The notes under the pieces were generated by a model. The model did no database searches. It was not told the origin of the DNA and saw only the letters and a list, made by a program, of their open reading frames with translations. A stretch of DNA of 64,000 nt from positions 1 to 64,000 of the forward strand of contig JAPHRE010000027.1 of the NCBI GenBank assembly GCA_026195905.1, written 5' to 3'. Within the stretch, counting starts at the first letter, position 1. Each line of letters opens with the position of its first letter. The position numbers and the translations under genes were made by a program. Positions 29,810-38,500 of the stretch are shown one piece after another. This DNA comes from Pseudopelagicola sp. Its GTDB lineage: Bacteria > Pseudomonadota > Alphaproteobacteria > Rhodobacterales > Rhodobacteraceae.

Positions 29810-30301
29810 ATGAAACTTTCGACCAAAGGACGATATGCCGTCGTGGCGCTGGCCGATATCGCGCTTCAAAATGGTGCGACCAAAGGCGATGGCGCGGCCA
29901 AAGGCGATGCCCTTGTGACGTTGGCCGAAATTTCAGGCCGTCAGAGCATTTCCCTGCCGTATCTCGAACAGCTATTTGTCAAGCTGCGGCGCGCCGGTCT
30001 TGTCGAGTCTGTGCGCGGGCCGGGCGGCGGCTATCGTTTGGCGCGTCCAGCCGCAGAAATTCGGATTGTCGATGTGCTCGCGGCGGTGGATGAAACCGTG
30101 TCGGCGCTTCATACGGGGGCCGGGGCAAGCGGCGGGTCTTCGGGCTCGCGGGCGCAATCTCTGGCCAACCGCCTCTGGGAGGGGTTGTCGGCGCATGTCT
30201 ATGTGTTCCTGCATCAGGCGCGCCTTTCGGATGTGATTGACAACGACCTCGCCCCATGTCCGGCGATCCCAAGCATTTTCGCGGTGGTCGACGAGGAGTA
30301 A
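29810..30301 (+). CDS. iscR: Rrf2-family Fe-S regulator IscR, single-cysteine type
   Basis: A 163-residue Rrf2-family winged-helix repressor of Fe-S genes, heading the suf operon. The helix-turn-helix is in the first 65 residues (KLSTKGRYAVVALADIAL, then ISLPYLEQLFVKLRRAGLV) with the wing VRGPGGGYRLARP. The three cysteines that hold [2Fe-2S] in E. coli IscR are missing: that segment reads ASGGSSGSRAQ. The only cysteine is C150 near the end. This matches the unusual IscR reported for Rhodobacter sphaeroides. ATG 29810 has GGGGAGAG before it. The stop overlaps the next ATG by one base. Confidence 0.93.
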   Translation: MKLSTKGRYAVVALADIALQNGATKGDGAAKGDALVTLAEISGRQSISLPYLEQLFVKLRRAGLVESVRGPGGGYRLARPAAEIRIVDVLAAVDETVSALHTGAGASGGSSGSRAQSLANRLWEGLSAHVYVFLHQARLSDVIDNDLAPCPAIPSIFAVVDEE

Positions 30302-31341
30302 TGCGCGTCTATCTTGACCATAATGCCACGACGCCTTTGCGGCCCGAGGCCCGCGCCGCAATGATTGCGGCGATGGATGCGGTGGGCAACCCGTCCTCGG
30401 TCCATGCCGAAGGGCGTGCCGCCAAGGCCTTGGTCGAAAAGGCCCGTGCAGAGGTTGCCTCGGCATTTGGGGCCGACGGGGCGGATGTCATTTTTACCTC
30501 TGGAGCGACCGAAGCGGCGGCGCTTGCGCTGGACGGGCGCGAGTTGCACGGCGGCGCGATTGAGCATGATGCGGTCGATGCGTGGATCACGGATGACCTT
30601 ATGGTCAATGAGGCCGGAGAGGTGCGCGTGACCGATCCGGCGCAGTCTGTGCTGCAATTGGCCAACTCGGAAACCGGCATTGTGCAAACGCTCCCGGAGG
30701 GTCTTGCGGTCAGCGATATGACCCAAGGATTTGGCAAATTGCCGCTGGCGTTCAATTGGGCGGGGGCGACGATGGCGTTGACCTCGGCGCATAAATTGGG
30801 CGGTCCCAAGGGGATTGGCGCGCTGGTTGTGCGGCGTGGCACGGAGGTGCAGGCGCATCTCAAAGGCGGCGGGCAGGAAATGGGCCGCCGCGCCGGAACA
30901 GAGAACGTGCTTGGCGCGGTCGGCTTTGCCGCCGCAGCCACGGCGGCCATGCGCGATCTTGCCGCTGGTGTGTGGGACGAGGTTGCATCTTTGCGCGATT
31001 TGCTGGAAGAAACCCTTGCACCCGAGGCAAAGGGCACCATTTTTGTCGGGAAAGGCGTCAAGCGCCTTCCAAACACGCTCTGCCTTGCGACGCCGGGATG
31101 GAAGGGTGAGACACAGGTGATGCAGATGGACCTTGCCGGATATGCGATTTCCGCCGGGTCGGCCTGCTCCAGCGGCAAAGTGCGGGCAAGCCGGGTTTTG
31201 CGCGCGATGGGATATGACGAGGCCACGGCGGCAGGCGCGATCCGCGTCTCTCTTGGCCCCGAGACGACGAAACAGGACGTGCTGGGCTTTGCCGAAGCCT
31301 GGCTTGACCGCCTCAGGAAACACCGCGCCTGCGCGGGTTAA
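30301..31341 (+). CDS. iscS: Cysteine desulfurase, IscS/NifS type (short form)
   Basis: A PLP-dependent enzyme that takes sulfur from cysteine for Fe-S assembly, 346 residues, about 50 shorter than E. coli IscS. It begins [15 protein letters not shown]; the PLP lysine is in [16 protein letters not shown] and the active cysteine in [14 protein letters not shown]. It is a class I (NifS/IscS) enzyme while the operon also ends with a class II SufS, so two desulfurases flank SufBCD. The ATG overlaps the iscR stop by one base. A gene name beyond the class is inference. Confidence 0.9.
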   Translation: MRVYLDHNATTPLRPEARAAMIAAMDAVGNPSSVHAEGRAAKALVEKARAEVASAFGADGADVIFTSGATEAAALALDGRELHGGAIEHDAVDAWITDDLMVNEAGEVRVTDPAQSVLQLANSETGIVQTLPEGLAVSDMTQGFGKLPLAFNWAGATMALTSAHKLGGPKGIGALVVRRGTEVQAHLKGGGQEMGRRAGTENVLGAVGFAAAATAAMRDLAAGVWDEVASLRDLLEETLAPEAKGTIFVGKGVKRLPNTLCLATPGWKGETQVMQMDLAGYAISAGSACSSGKVRASRVLRAMGYDEATAAGAIRVSLGPETTKQDVLGFAEAWLDRLRKHRACAG

Positions 31342-31358
31342 GCGAACAGGAGAACACC

Positions 31359-32882
31359 ATGACCAGTGTGGACCAGACCCAAGTCAAAGAAGGTGTCGAT
31401 CAGGAAACCGTCGATGCCGTGCGCGAAGTTGGCGGCAAGTATAAATACGGCTGGGAAACCGAGATCGAGATGGAATACGCCCCCAAAGGGCTGACCGAGG
31501 ACATTGTGCGCCTGATTTCGGACAAGAACGAAGAGCCGGACTGGATGACCGAATGGCGGCTTGAGGCCTATAAACGCTGGCTTCAACTCAAAGAGCCAGA
31601 CTGGGCCATGCTCGACTACCCCGAGGTCGATTTTCAGGATCAGTATTACTATGCCCGCCCCAAGAGCATGGAAGAAAAGCCCAAATCCCTCGATGAGGTC
31701 GATCCCAAACTTCTCGCGACCTATGAAAAACTCGGTATCCCGCTCAAGGAACAGATGATCCTCGCCGGGGTCGAAGGCGCCGAAAATGCGCCTGCCGAAG
31801 GCCGCAAGGTTGCGGTGGATGCGGTGTTTGATTCCGTGTCGGTCGGCACCACGTTCCAGAAAGAGCTTAAGGAAGCGGGGGTTATTTTCTGCTCGATCTC
31901 CGAGGCGATCAAGGAGCACCCGGAACTGGTCAAGAAATACCTCGGCTCGGTCGTGCCGGTGTCGGACAATTTCTATGCGACGTTGAACTCTGCCGTGTTC
32001 TCGGATGGCTCGTTCGTCTATGTGCCGCCGGGCGTGCGCTGTCCGATGGAACTCAGCACCTATTTCCGCATCAACGCCGAAAACACCGGCCAGTTTGAAC
32101 GCACGCTGATCATTGCCGACAAGGGCTCTTACGTGTCCTATCTCGAAGGCTGCACCGCGCCGCAGCGCGACACCTCGCAGCTTCACGCCGCCGTGGTCGA
32201 GATCGTTATCGAAGAAGACGCCGAGGTCAAATATTCCACCGTCCAAAACTGGTATCCGGGCGATGAGAACGGCAAAGGCGGAATCTACAACTTTGTCACC
32301 AAACGTGCCGATTGCCGAGGCGACCGGGCCAAGGTCATGTGGACCCAGGTCGAGACCGGCTCGGCGGTGACGTGGAAATACCCGTCTTGCATCCTGCGCG
32401 GTGACGAGAGCCAGGGCGAATTCTACTCGATCGCCATCACCAACAACCATCAGCAGGCCGACACCGGCACCAAGATGGTCCACCTTGGCAAAAAGACCAA
32501 GAGCCGTATCGTCTCCAAGGGGATCTCGGCGGGCAAGTCGCAAAATACCTATCGCGGCCTTGTGTCGATGCACCCCAAGGCCAAGGAAAGCCGCAACTAT
32601 ACGCAATGTGACTCGCTGTTGATTGGCGACAAATGCGGCGCGCATACCGTGCCCTATATCGAAGTGCGCAACAATTCCTCGCGCTGTGAACATGAGGCGA
32701 CGACCTCCAAGGTCGATGATGAACAGATGTTCTACTGTCGCCAGCGCGGCATGGACGAGGAAGAGGCCGTGGCGCTGATCGTGAACGGTTTTGCCAAGGA
32801 AGTGCTTCAGGCGCTGCCGATGGAATTCGCTATGGAAGCACAACAGCTTGTGGCCATTTCTCTGGAGGGGTCCGTTGGCTGA
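31359..32882 (+). CDS. sufB: Fe-S cluster scaffold SufB
   Basis: The SufBCD scaffold subunit, 507 residues, where the nascent cluster is built. Characteristic pieces are [39 protein letters not shown] (given here in part), [20 protein letters not shown] and [18 protein letters not shown]. The ATG is preceded by ACAGGAG. A small membrane-protein gene starts inside its last codons. This is the third gene of the operon. Confidence 0.97.
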   Translation: MTSVDQTQVKEGVDQETVDAVREVGGKYKYGWETEIEMEYAPKGLTEDIVRLISDKNEEPDWMTEWRLEAYKRWLQLKEPDWAMLDYPEVDFQDQYYYARPKSMEEKPKSLDEVDPKLLATYEKLGIPLKEQMILAGVEGAENAPAEGRKVAVDAVFDSVSVGTTFQKELKEAGVIFCSISEAIKEHPELVKKYLGSVVPVSDNFYATLNSAVFSDGSFVYVPPGVRCPMELSTYFRINAENTGQFERTLIIADKGSYVSYLEGCTAPQRDTSQLHAAVVEIVIEEDAEVKYSTVQNWYPGDENGKGGIYNFVTKRADCRGDRAKVMWTQVETGSAVTWKYPSCILRGDESQGEFYSIAITNNHQQADTGTKMVHLGKKTKSRIVSKGISAGKSQNTYRGLVSMHPKAKESRNYTQCDSLLIGDKCGAHTVPYIEVRNNSSRCEHEATTSKVDDEQMFYCRQRGMDEEEAVALIVNGFAKEVLQALPMEFAMEAQQLVAISLEGSVG

Positions 32883-33081
32883 TCTCAAACCGACATTCAA
32901 GGAACGCATTATCACGGCGGCGCCCTATGTGCTGCCCGTGCTGGGCGGCGGGGTCGGGATGGCCGTGGTCAACCTCAACCGCAGCCTGTTCCTCAATCCG
33001 GTTTGGGCGATCGTGACGGGGGTCGTGGTCGGCTGGCTTTTGGCGCGCGGTCTCGTGTACCTGCTGACATGGAGGCGTTAG
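32875..33081 (+). CDS. Small membrane protein in the suf operon (TTG start)
   Basis: A 68-residue protein read from TTG at 32875, which overlaps the last eight bases of sufB and has GGAGGGG (32864-32870) four bases before it. It starts [12 protein letters not shown] and has two hydrophobic stretches, [16 protein letters not shown] and [21 protein letters not shown], ending in TWRR. No ATG is available in the frame before the hydrophobic part. I recognise no family; the operon position suggests a link with Fe-S assembly or with the FkbM enzyme, but that is inference. Confidence 0.6.
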   Translation: MADLKPTFKERIITAAPYVLPVLGGGVGMAVVNLNRSLFLNPVWAIVTGVVVGWLLARGLVYLLTWRR

Positions 33082-33088
33082 GGTCATT

Positions 33089-33916
33089 ATGACACCGCAG
33101 ATCAAAAGCATGATTGAAAATCTCAGGCTGGGAAAGCCCGTCGACAGCGTCAAGCTGCGGCTGATCCATGCCCGCGTGCTGGACAAGCCGGTGATCTTTT
33201 GTGTCAACATGAAGCATGACCTGATCCAGCGCACCCACCGCGACGGCCAGTTCTATGAGATGAGCGAATTGAGCCAGTTGCGGAGCATCTTTCCCGAGGG
33301 CGGCGTCTTTGTCGATATTGGTGCCAATGTGGGCAACCATACGCTGTTTGCGGCAATGTTTCTCAAGGCGTCCAAGGTGATCCCGTTCGAACCCAATCCG
33401 CGCGCCTTTGAGCTATTGGTGCAAAACGTGTTGGTGAACGGGCTCGGCGATGTGGTGGATTTGTCGCGGCTTGGGGTCGGCCTGTCCGATGTCGAGTCTG
33501 ATGGCTTTGGGTCGCAAAATCGCGTGCGCAATCTTGGCCGTGCCAAATTGCTTGAGGGCCAGGGCGATATTGAGGTCTATCCGGGGCATGAGCTGCTTGC
33601 CGACGAGACCCCGGACCTCATCAAGATCGACGTGGAAGGCATGGAAATGAAAGTGCTTTCTGGTCTGGAGCCTTTGTTGAAACGCTGTCGGCCGCTGATG
33701 ATGGTCGAGGTCGAAGTCTCCGCCGAGGATGATTTCATGGCTTGGATTGAAGCCCAAGGATACGCGGTTCTTGCGACCCATCAACGCTACCATGTGAACA
33801 AGAACCACCTGATTTGCGACGCCGGAAAGATTGATGCGCTCAAAGCGTCCTATTTTGCCCAACAGGCATCTGAAGACCAAATCCGCGAAGGCGACCCCCG
33901 CAAGGAGCCGGTATGA
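33089..33916 (+). CDS. FkbM-family methyltransferase
   Basis: A 275-residue class I AdoMet-dependent methyltransferase of the FkbM family. The AdoMet motif is VFVDIGANVGNHTLFAA; the acidic strand-2 end is VIPFEPNPRAFELLVQN; IKIDVEGMEMKVLSGLEP is the family's diagnostic segment. Such enzymes O-methylate sugars or small molecules. Its place between sufB and sufC is unusual, and no glycan cluster adjoins it. The stop overlaps the ATG of a 28-codon frame (ATGA). Confidence 0.88.
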   Translation: MTPQIKSMIENLRLGKPVDSVKLRLIHARVLDKPVIFCVNMKHDLIQRTHRDGQFYEMSELSQLRSIFPEGGVFVDIGANVGNHTLFAAMFLKASKVIPFEPNPRAFELLVQNVLVNGLGDVVDLSRLGVGLSDVESDGFGSQNRVRNLGRAKLLEGQGDIEVYPGHELLADETPDLIKIDVEGMEMKVLSGLEPLLKRCRPLMMVEVEVSAEDDFMAWIEAQGYAVLATHQRYHVNKNHLICDAGKIDALKASYFAQQASEDQIREGDPRKEPV

Positions 33917-33999
33917 CCCTCATAGCCACCCATAGCATCCAAGGCGATAAGATCACCGGCACCACATCTTGCACAGTGATAGAGATTCAACTTACCTGA
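33913..33999 (+). CDS. Possible 28-residue small ORF
   Basis: An ATG that overlaps the FkbM stop (ATGA) has AAGGAG (33902-33907) five bases before it and opens a 28-residue frame (MTLIATHSIQGDKITG and so on). It ends 44 bases before sufC. The peptide has no obvious domain. The start signal is good, but length alone cannot separate it from chance; it may serve to bring ribosomes toward sufC. Confidence 0.3.
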   Translation: MTLIATHSIQGDKITGTTSCTVIEIQLT

Positions 34000-34043
34000 C
34001 GGCCGCTCTGATGGCGGCGCACAAACGCGCGAAAGGCAGAAAT

Positions 34044-34799
34044 ATGCTTGAGATCAAAGACCTGAAGGTCAAACTTGAAGAAGAAGATAAGCAAATCCTC
34101 AAAGGGGTGAACCTGACCGTCGAGGCGGGCAAGGTGCATGCGATCATGGGGCCGAACGGCTCTGGAAAATCGACGCTGTCTTATGTGCTGTCGGGGCGCG
34201 ACGGTTATGTTGTGACAGACGGCGAAGCGACGCTTGAGGGCGAAGACCTGCTCGATCTTGACCCCGAAGAGCGCGCGGCAGCGGGCCTGTTTCTGGCGTT
34301 CCAATACCCGGTTGAAATCCCCGGCGTTGGCAACATGACGTTCCTGCGCACCGCCGTAAATGCCCAACGCAAGGCGCGTGGCGAAGACGAGATCAGCGCC
34401 TCGGACTTCCTCAAATTGATCCGCGAGAAGGCCAAAACCCTCAAGATTGACGCCGAGATGCTAAAGCGTCCGGTCAATGTCGGCTTTTCCGGCGGTGAGA
34501 AAAAGCGTAACGAAATCCTACAGATGGCGATGCTTGAGCCGAAGATGTGTATCCTTGATGAGACCGACTCCGGGCTTGATGTCGATGCGATGAAACTTGT
34601 GTCTGATGGTGTCAACGCGTTGCGCGATGCGGGCCGTGGCTTTCTTGTGATTACCCACTACCAGCGCCTTCTTGATCATATCAAACCGGATGTGGTGCAC
34701 ATCATGGCCGATGGCCGTATCATCAAAACCGGCGGCCCCGAGCTTGCGCTTGAGGTCGAACAGAACGGCTATGCTGATATCCTTGCGGAGACCGCATGA
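34044..34799 (+). CDS. sufC: Fe-S assembly ATPase SufC
   Basis: The ABC-type ATPase of SufBCD, 251 residues. Walker A is GPNGSGKST (36-44), the signature is FSGGEKKRNE and Walker B is CILDETDSGLDVDA. ATG 34044 (MLEIKDLKVKLE) fits SufC N-termini; the open frame extends 25 codons further upstream without family support. The stop overlaps the sufD start. Confidence 0.96.
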   Translation: MLEIKDLKVKLEEEDKQILKGVNLTVEAGKVHAIMGPNGSGKSTLSYVLSGRDGYVVTDGEATLEGEDLLDLDPEERAAAGLFLAFQYPVEIPGVGNMTFLRTAVNAQRKARGEDEISASDFLKLIREKAKTLKIDAEMLKRPVNVGFSGGEKKRNEILQMAMLEPKMCILDETDSGLDVDAMKLVSDGVNALRDAGRGFLVITHYQRLLDHIKPDVVHIMADGRIIKTGGPELALEVEQNGYADILAETA

Positions 34800-36091
34800 T
34801 GACTGCTGTGACACAACAAAAAGTAGATGCAACCGAAGCGCGGCTGGCGACGCTCACGATGCCGCCGTCTGCTCCGTGGCTTGCCGAGGCCCGCGAAGCG
34901 GCGCTGGCGCGTCTGCGGGCCGCTGGCCTGCCGGGGCGGCGTGATGAATATTGGAAATATACCCGTCCCGATACGCTCGTGCAGGGCGAAGCGCCACATG
35001 CTGCGGTGTTTCAAAGCGACGAAGCGCCCGTATTTGATACGGTGGACCGTCTCAAGGTGGTGTTCGTGGATGGCGTCTTTCGCGCCGATCTCTCGGATCC
35101 GCTTGAGGGCGAGGGCTTTAGCATAGAGCGTCTGGCCGATGTGGCCGAGATGGATATCCACTGGGCCAAAGACCTCTACGGTCGCCTTGAAACCAATGGT
35201 CAAAACCCGGTCAAACGCCCGCTTGCGGCGCTCAATACGGCCTTTGCGAGCGATGGTGTCGTGATCCGTGTAACGGGTCGGGTGTCGCGCCCCGTTAGCC
35301 TGATTTATATCCATAAATCAGATACTTCCGATGCGATGCTCCACCATGTTATCAAGGTCGAAGAGGGCGCGGATTTTACGCTTCTTGAAAACGGCCCGGC
35401 AGCGGCGCGGTTTAACAAGGTGCTCGAAGTCGATGTGGCCGATAACGCCGGGTTCCATCATGTGCGTGCGCAAGGGCGCGACCATGAACGCCGCGCGGTG
35501 ACGCATATTTTCGCCCGTCTGGGCACGAAAAGCACGTTCAAATCCTTCACTCTGACGGTCAACGGCCAGATGACGCGCAATGAAGCGGTGCTTGAGCTGA
35601 CCGGCGATGACGCCGTGGCCCATGTGGCGGGGGCGTGTCTTGGGGATGGGGATTTCCATCACGACGACACGGTTTTCATCACCCATGATGGCGAGAATTG
35701 CGAAAGCCGTCAGGTCTATAAGAAAGTGCTGCGCAATGGTGCGACCGGCGTCTTTCAGGGCAAGATCCTTGTCAACAACACCGCCCAGCGCACCGATGGC
35801 TATCAGATCAGCCAGTCGCTCTTGCTTGACGACGATAGCCAGTTCTACGCCAAGCCCGAGCTTGAGATTTATGCCGACGATGTGGCCTGTTCACACGGCA
35901 GCACCTCGGGCGCGATTGATGACGAGGCGCTTTTCTACCTGCGCTCGCGCGGCCTTCCCGAAGGCATCGCCACCGACCTTCTGACGCTGGCTTTCCTTGC
36001 GGAAGCGGTCGAAGAGATCGAGGACGAGGCGTTGGCCGAGGAAATCGTCGGGCGTCTTGATGCTTGGCTCATCCGGCGGCGCAAGGGCTGA
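34796..36091 (+). CDS. sufD: Fe-S assembly protein SufD
   Basis: The SufB-like partner in SufB-SufC2-SufD, 431 residues. The N-terminal part is PWLAEAREAALARLRAAG and RRDEYWKYTRPD; the SUF domain has VFQGKILVNNTAQRTDGYQ and DVACSHGSTSGAIDDEALFYLRSRG (abridged). It starts at ATG 34796 or 34799 within the sufC stop. The last codon overlaps the ATG of the first Yip1-like gene (TGATG). SufD lends a histidine ligand to the nascent cluster in E. coli. Confidence 0.95.
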   Translation: MMTAVTQQKVDATEARLATLTMPPSAPWLAEAREAALARLRAAGLPGRRDEYWKYTRPDTLVQGEAPHAAVFQSDEAPVFDTVDRLKVVFVDGVFRADLSDPLEGEGFSIERLADVAEMDIHWAKDLYGRLETNGQNPVKRPLAALNTAFASDGVVIRVTGRVSRPVSLIYIHKSDTSDAMLHHVIKVEEGADFTLLENGPAAARFNKVLEVDVADNAGFHHVRAQGRDHERRAVTHIFARLGTKSTFKSFTLTVNGQMTRNEAVLELTGDDAVAHVAGACLGDGDFHHDDTVFITHDGENCESRQVYKKVLRNGATGVFQGKILVNNTAQRTDGYQISQSLLLDDDSQFYAKPELEIYADDVACSHGSTSGAIDDEALFYLRSRGLPEGIATDLLTLAFLAEAVEEIEDEALAEEIVGRLDAWLIRRRKG

Positions 36092-36576
36092 TGTCGGTTC
36101 TGCGCGACATCGCGGTAAGCTATCGCGGACCGCAGCCTGTCGTGGCACGGCATCTTGCGGCGGGCGTGCGTGAAGATCGCGCGCTCGTGATCCTTATGGC
36201 CGCCTGTGTGGTGTTTTTCATCTCCGGCTGGCCGCGTCTGGCACGTATTGCCCACCTCGAAGGGCAGGAGTTGAATCCGCTTCTGGGCGGTGCGCTTCTG
36301 GGGTGGCTTTTCATTGCTCCGCTGGCCTTTTATACGCTCTCTTGGGCGCTTGGGCTGGTGCTTGGGCTATTGGGCTGGAACGGCGGCGGCTATGGCAGTC
36401 GCATCGCCTTGTTCTGGGCGCTTCTGGCGGCCTCGCCCATCCTGCTTATCTATGGGCTTGTGGCGGGCTTTGCCGGTCCGGGTCTTGGGCAGAGCGTGGT
36501 GGGCCTGATTTGGTTTGTCGTATTCGCTTGGTTCTGGATTTCAGGCCTGATGCAGGCGGGAAGGACCCCGGCATGA
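36091..36576 (+). CDS. Yip1-like membrane protein 1
   Basis: A 161-residue integral membrane protein with about five hydrophobic segments (ALVILMAACVVFFISGW, GALLGWLFIAPLAFY, ALGLVLGLLGW and others). The N-terminal MSVLRDIAVSYRGP and the overall layout resemble YIP1-family proteins. It is coupled to sufD by one base of overlap and overlaps the next start (ATGATG). The function is unknown; its place inside the suf operon is conserved-looking but not explained. Confidence 0.7.
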   Translation: MSVLRDIAVSYRGPQPVVARHLAAGVREDRALVILMAACVVFFISGWPRLARIAHLEGQELNPLLGGALLGWLFIAPLAFYTLSWALGLVLGLLGWNGGGYGSRIALFWALLAASPILLIYGLVAGFAGPGLGQSVVGLIWFVVFAWFWISGLMQAGRTPA

Positions 36577-37154
36577 TGAATTTTGCCAAAGCTCTGTTTC
36601 GTGAAACGATAATCGCCCCGGCAAGCGCCGGACGCCGGATTGTCGCGCTTGACCTACCCCCGCAGGTGGGTTGGATGATTTTGGGGTTGGCCACGGTTTT
36701 GAACACGCTTTTGTTCTTTACCATGCATAGCCTGTATCCCGTGCCCGATAGCCTGCCGTTTCTGTTTCTGACCGTGCCGTGGCGCGTTGCCTTGACGATG
36801 TTTGCCGCCGTCGCCATCGCGGTTGTGGCGCTTTATGGAAGCGGGCGGCTTTTGGACGGGCAGGGGCGGTTTGGCGATATTCTTGCTATGGTCGGCTGGC
36901 TGCAAATGATGCGGGTCGCGGTGCAGATCGCGACGCTTGTGATAACGCTTTTCGCGCCGTTTTTCGCCGCGCTCGTGGCCTTTGGCGCGAGCATCTACGG
37001 CATCTGGATCCTGATCCATTTCATCAATGTCGCGCAGGGGTTTGCCTCTGTCGGGAAGGCGGTGATGAATGTTGTTCTCACGATGGTGGCCCTTGTCATG
37101 ATGCTTTCGCTTATGCTCTCGGTTCTGGGCGTGGCGGTGGTTGGAGTAAACTGA
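36573..37154 (+). CDS. Yip1-like membrane protein 2
   Basis: A 193-residue YIP1-domain protein with five membrane segments (VGWMILGLATVLNTLLFF, WRVALTMFAAVAIAVVAL, VAVQIATLVITLFAPFF and so on). It starts at ATG 36573 or 36576 inside the preceding stop and ends on the sufS ATG (TGATG). Similar in build to the preceding gene, so the two may form a complex or derive from a duplication. Function unknown. Confidence 0.75.
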   Translation: MMNFAKALFRETIIAPASAGRRIVALDLPPQVGWMILGLATVLNTLLFFTMHSLYPVPDSLPFLFLTVPWRVALTMFAAVAIAVVALYGSGRLLDGQGRFGDILAMVGWLQMMRVAVQIATLVITLFAPFFAALVAFGASIYGIWILIHFINVAQGFASVGKAVMNVVLTMVALVMMLSLMLSVLGVAVVGVN

Positions 37155-38374
37155 TGTATGACATCGCAAAAGTCCGTTCGGATTTCCCGATTCTTTCCCG
37201 TGAAATCAACGGCAAGCCTTTGGTTTACCTTGATAATGGCGCATCGGCGCAAAAGCCAAAGGCGGTCATTGACGCGATCACCAATGCCTATACCAACGAA
37301 TATTCCAATGTGCACCGTGGCCTGCATACCCTGTCAAATATCGCCACCGACAAATATGAGGCCGTGCGCGGCATCATCGCGCGGTTTCTCAATGCCCCGA
37401 GCGAGGACGAGATTGTCCTGAACTCCGGCACCACCGAGGGCATCAACATGGTCGCCTATGGCTGGGCCATGCCGCGCCTTGAGGCAGGCGATGAAATCCT
37501 CCTGTCGGTGATGGAACACCACGCCAATATCGTGCCTTGGCATTTCCTGCGCGAGCGTCAGGGTGTTGTGCTCAAATGGGTCGATGTGGACGCCTCGGGT
37601 GCGCTCGATCCGCAGGCGGTGATTGATGCGATTGGCCCGAAAACCAAACTTGTCGCTGTGACGCAATGTTCCAACGTGCTGGGCACGATGGTGGATGTGA
37701 AGGCGATCACCGAAGGCGCCCATGCCAAGGGCGTGCCGGTGCTTGTCGATGGCTCGCAGGGGGCGGTGCATGGGCCGGTCGATGTGCAGGACATTGGCTG
37801 TGATTTCTACGCCATCACCGGGCATAAGCTCTATGGTCCGTCCGGGTCCGGCGCGATTTACTGCAAGAAAGACCGCATGGCCGAGATGCGCCCGTTTCTG
37901 GGTGGTGGCGATATGATCAAGGAAGTCTCCAAGGACGCCGTGGTCTATAACGATCCGCCGATGATGTTTGAGGCGGGAACCCCCGGCATTGTGCAGACCA
38001 TCGGCCTTGGCGTGGCGCTCGAATACATGATGGATCTCGGCATGGAGACCATCGCCGCCCATGAGGCAGGATTGCGCGACTATGCCATGCAACGGTTTGC
38101 CGGGCTGAACTGGCTTCAGGTGCAGGGCACAACCACCAACAAGGCCGCGATCTTTTCCTTTACCCTCGACGGGGCGGCGCATCCGCATGACATCTCGACC
38201 ATCCTTGACAAAAAGGGCGTCGCGGTGCGGGCCGGGCATCATTGTGCCGGGCCTCTGATGGAGCATCTTGGCGTGACCGCGACCTGTCGGGCGTCGTTTG
38301 GCCTCTATAATACGGTGGAAGAGGTAGACACGCTCATCGACGCGCTTGAGCTTGCACATGAGCTTTTTGCCTGA
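37154..38374 (+). CDS. sufS: Cysteine desulfurase SufS
   Basis: Class II cysteine desulfurase, 406 residues, passing sulfur to the SufBCD scaffold, normally through SufE or SufU, neither of which is in the window. The PLP lysine is K225 (ITGHKLYGPSG); the active cysteine is C378 (TATCRASFGLY). It starts MYDIAKVRSDFPIL and is the last gene of the iscR-suf operon here; the usual sufT or sufA do not follow before the next gene. Confidence 0.96.
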   Translation: MYDIAKVRSDFPILSREINGKPLVYLDNGASAQKPKAVIDAITNAYTNEYSNVHRGLHTLSNIATDKYEAVRGIIARFLNAPSEDEIVLNSGTTEGINMVAYGWAMPRLEAGDEILLSVMEHHANIVPWHFLRERQGVVLKWVDVDASGALDPQAVIDAIGPKTKLVAVTQCSNVLGTMVDVKAITEGAHAKGVPVLVDGSQGAVHGPVDVQDIGCDFYAITGHKLYGPSGSGAIYCKKDRMAEMRPFLGGGDMIKEVSKDAVVYNDPPMMFEAGTPGIVQTIGLGVALEYMMDLGMETIAAHEAGLRDYAMQRFAGLNWLQVQGTTTNKAAIFSFTLDGAAHPHDISTILDKKGVAVRAGHHCAGPLMEHLGVTATCRASFGLYNTVEEVDTLIDALELAHELFA

Positions 38375-38500
38375 CATGACGCATGGGCCGGCGATGTTGA
38401 ATATGTCGCACTGATCGCCGTTGGGTTGAACCTTCCTGCGTGGTAAAATTATCCTGAACGGGTTTTCCTGTTCGGTTTTTTTCTCTGGAGGGTATATTTC

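Noticed and set aside
31338-32915. 525-codon minus-strand frame opposite sufB
   Set aside because: Antisense to a clear SufB; no ribosome binding site or domain.
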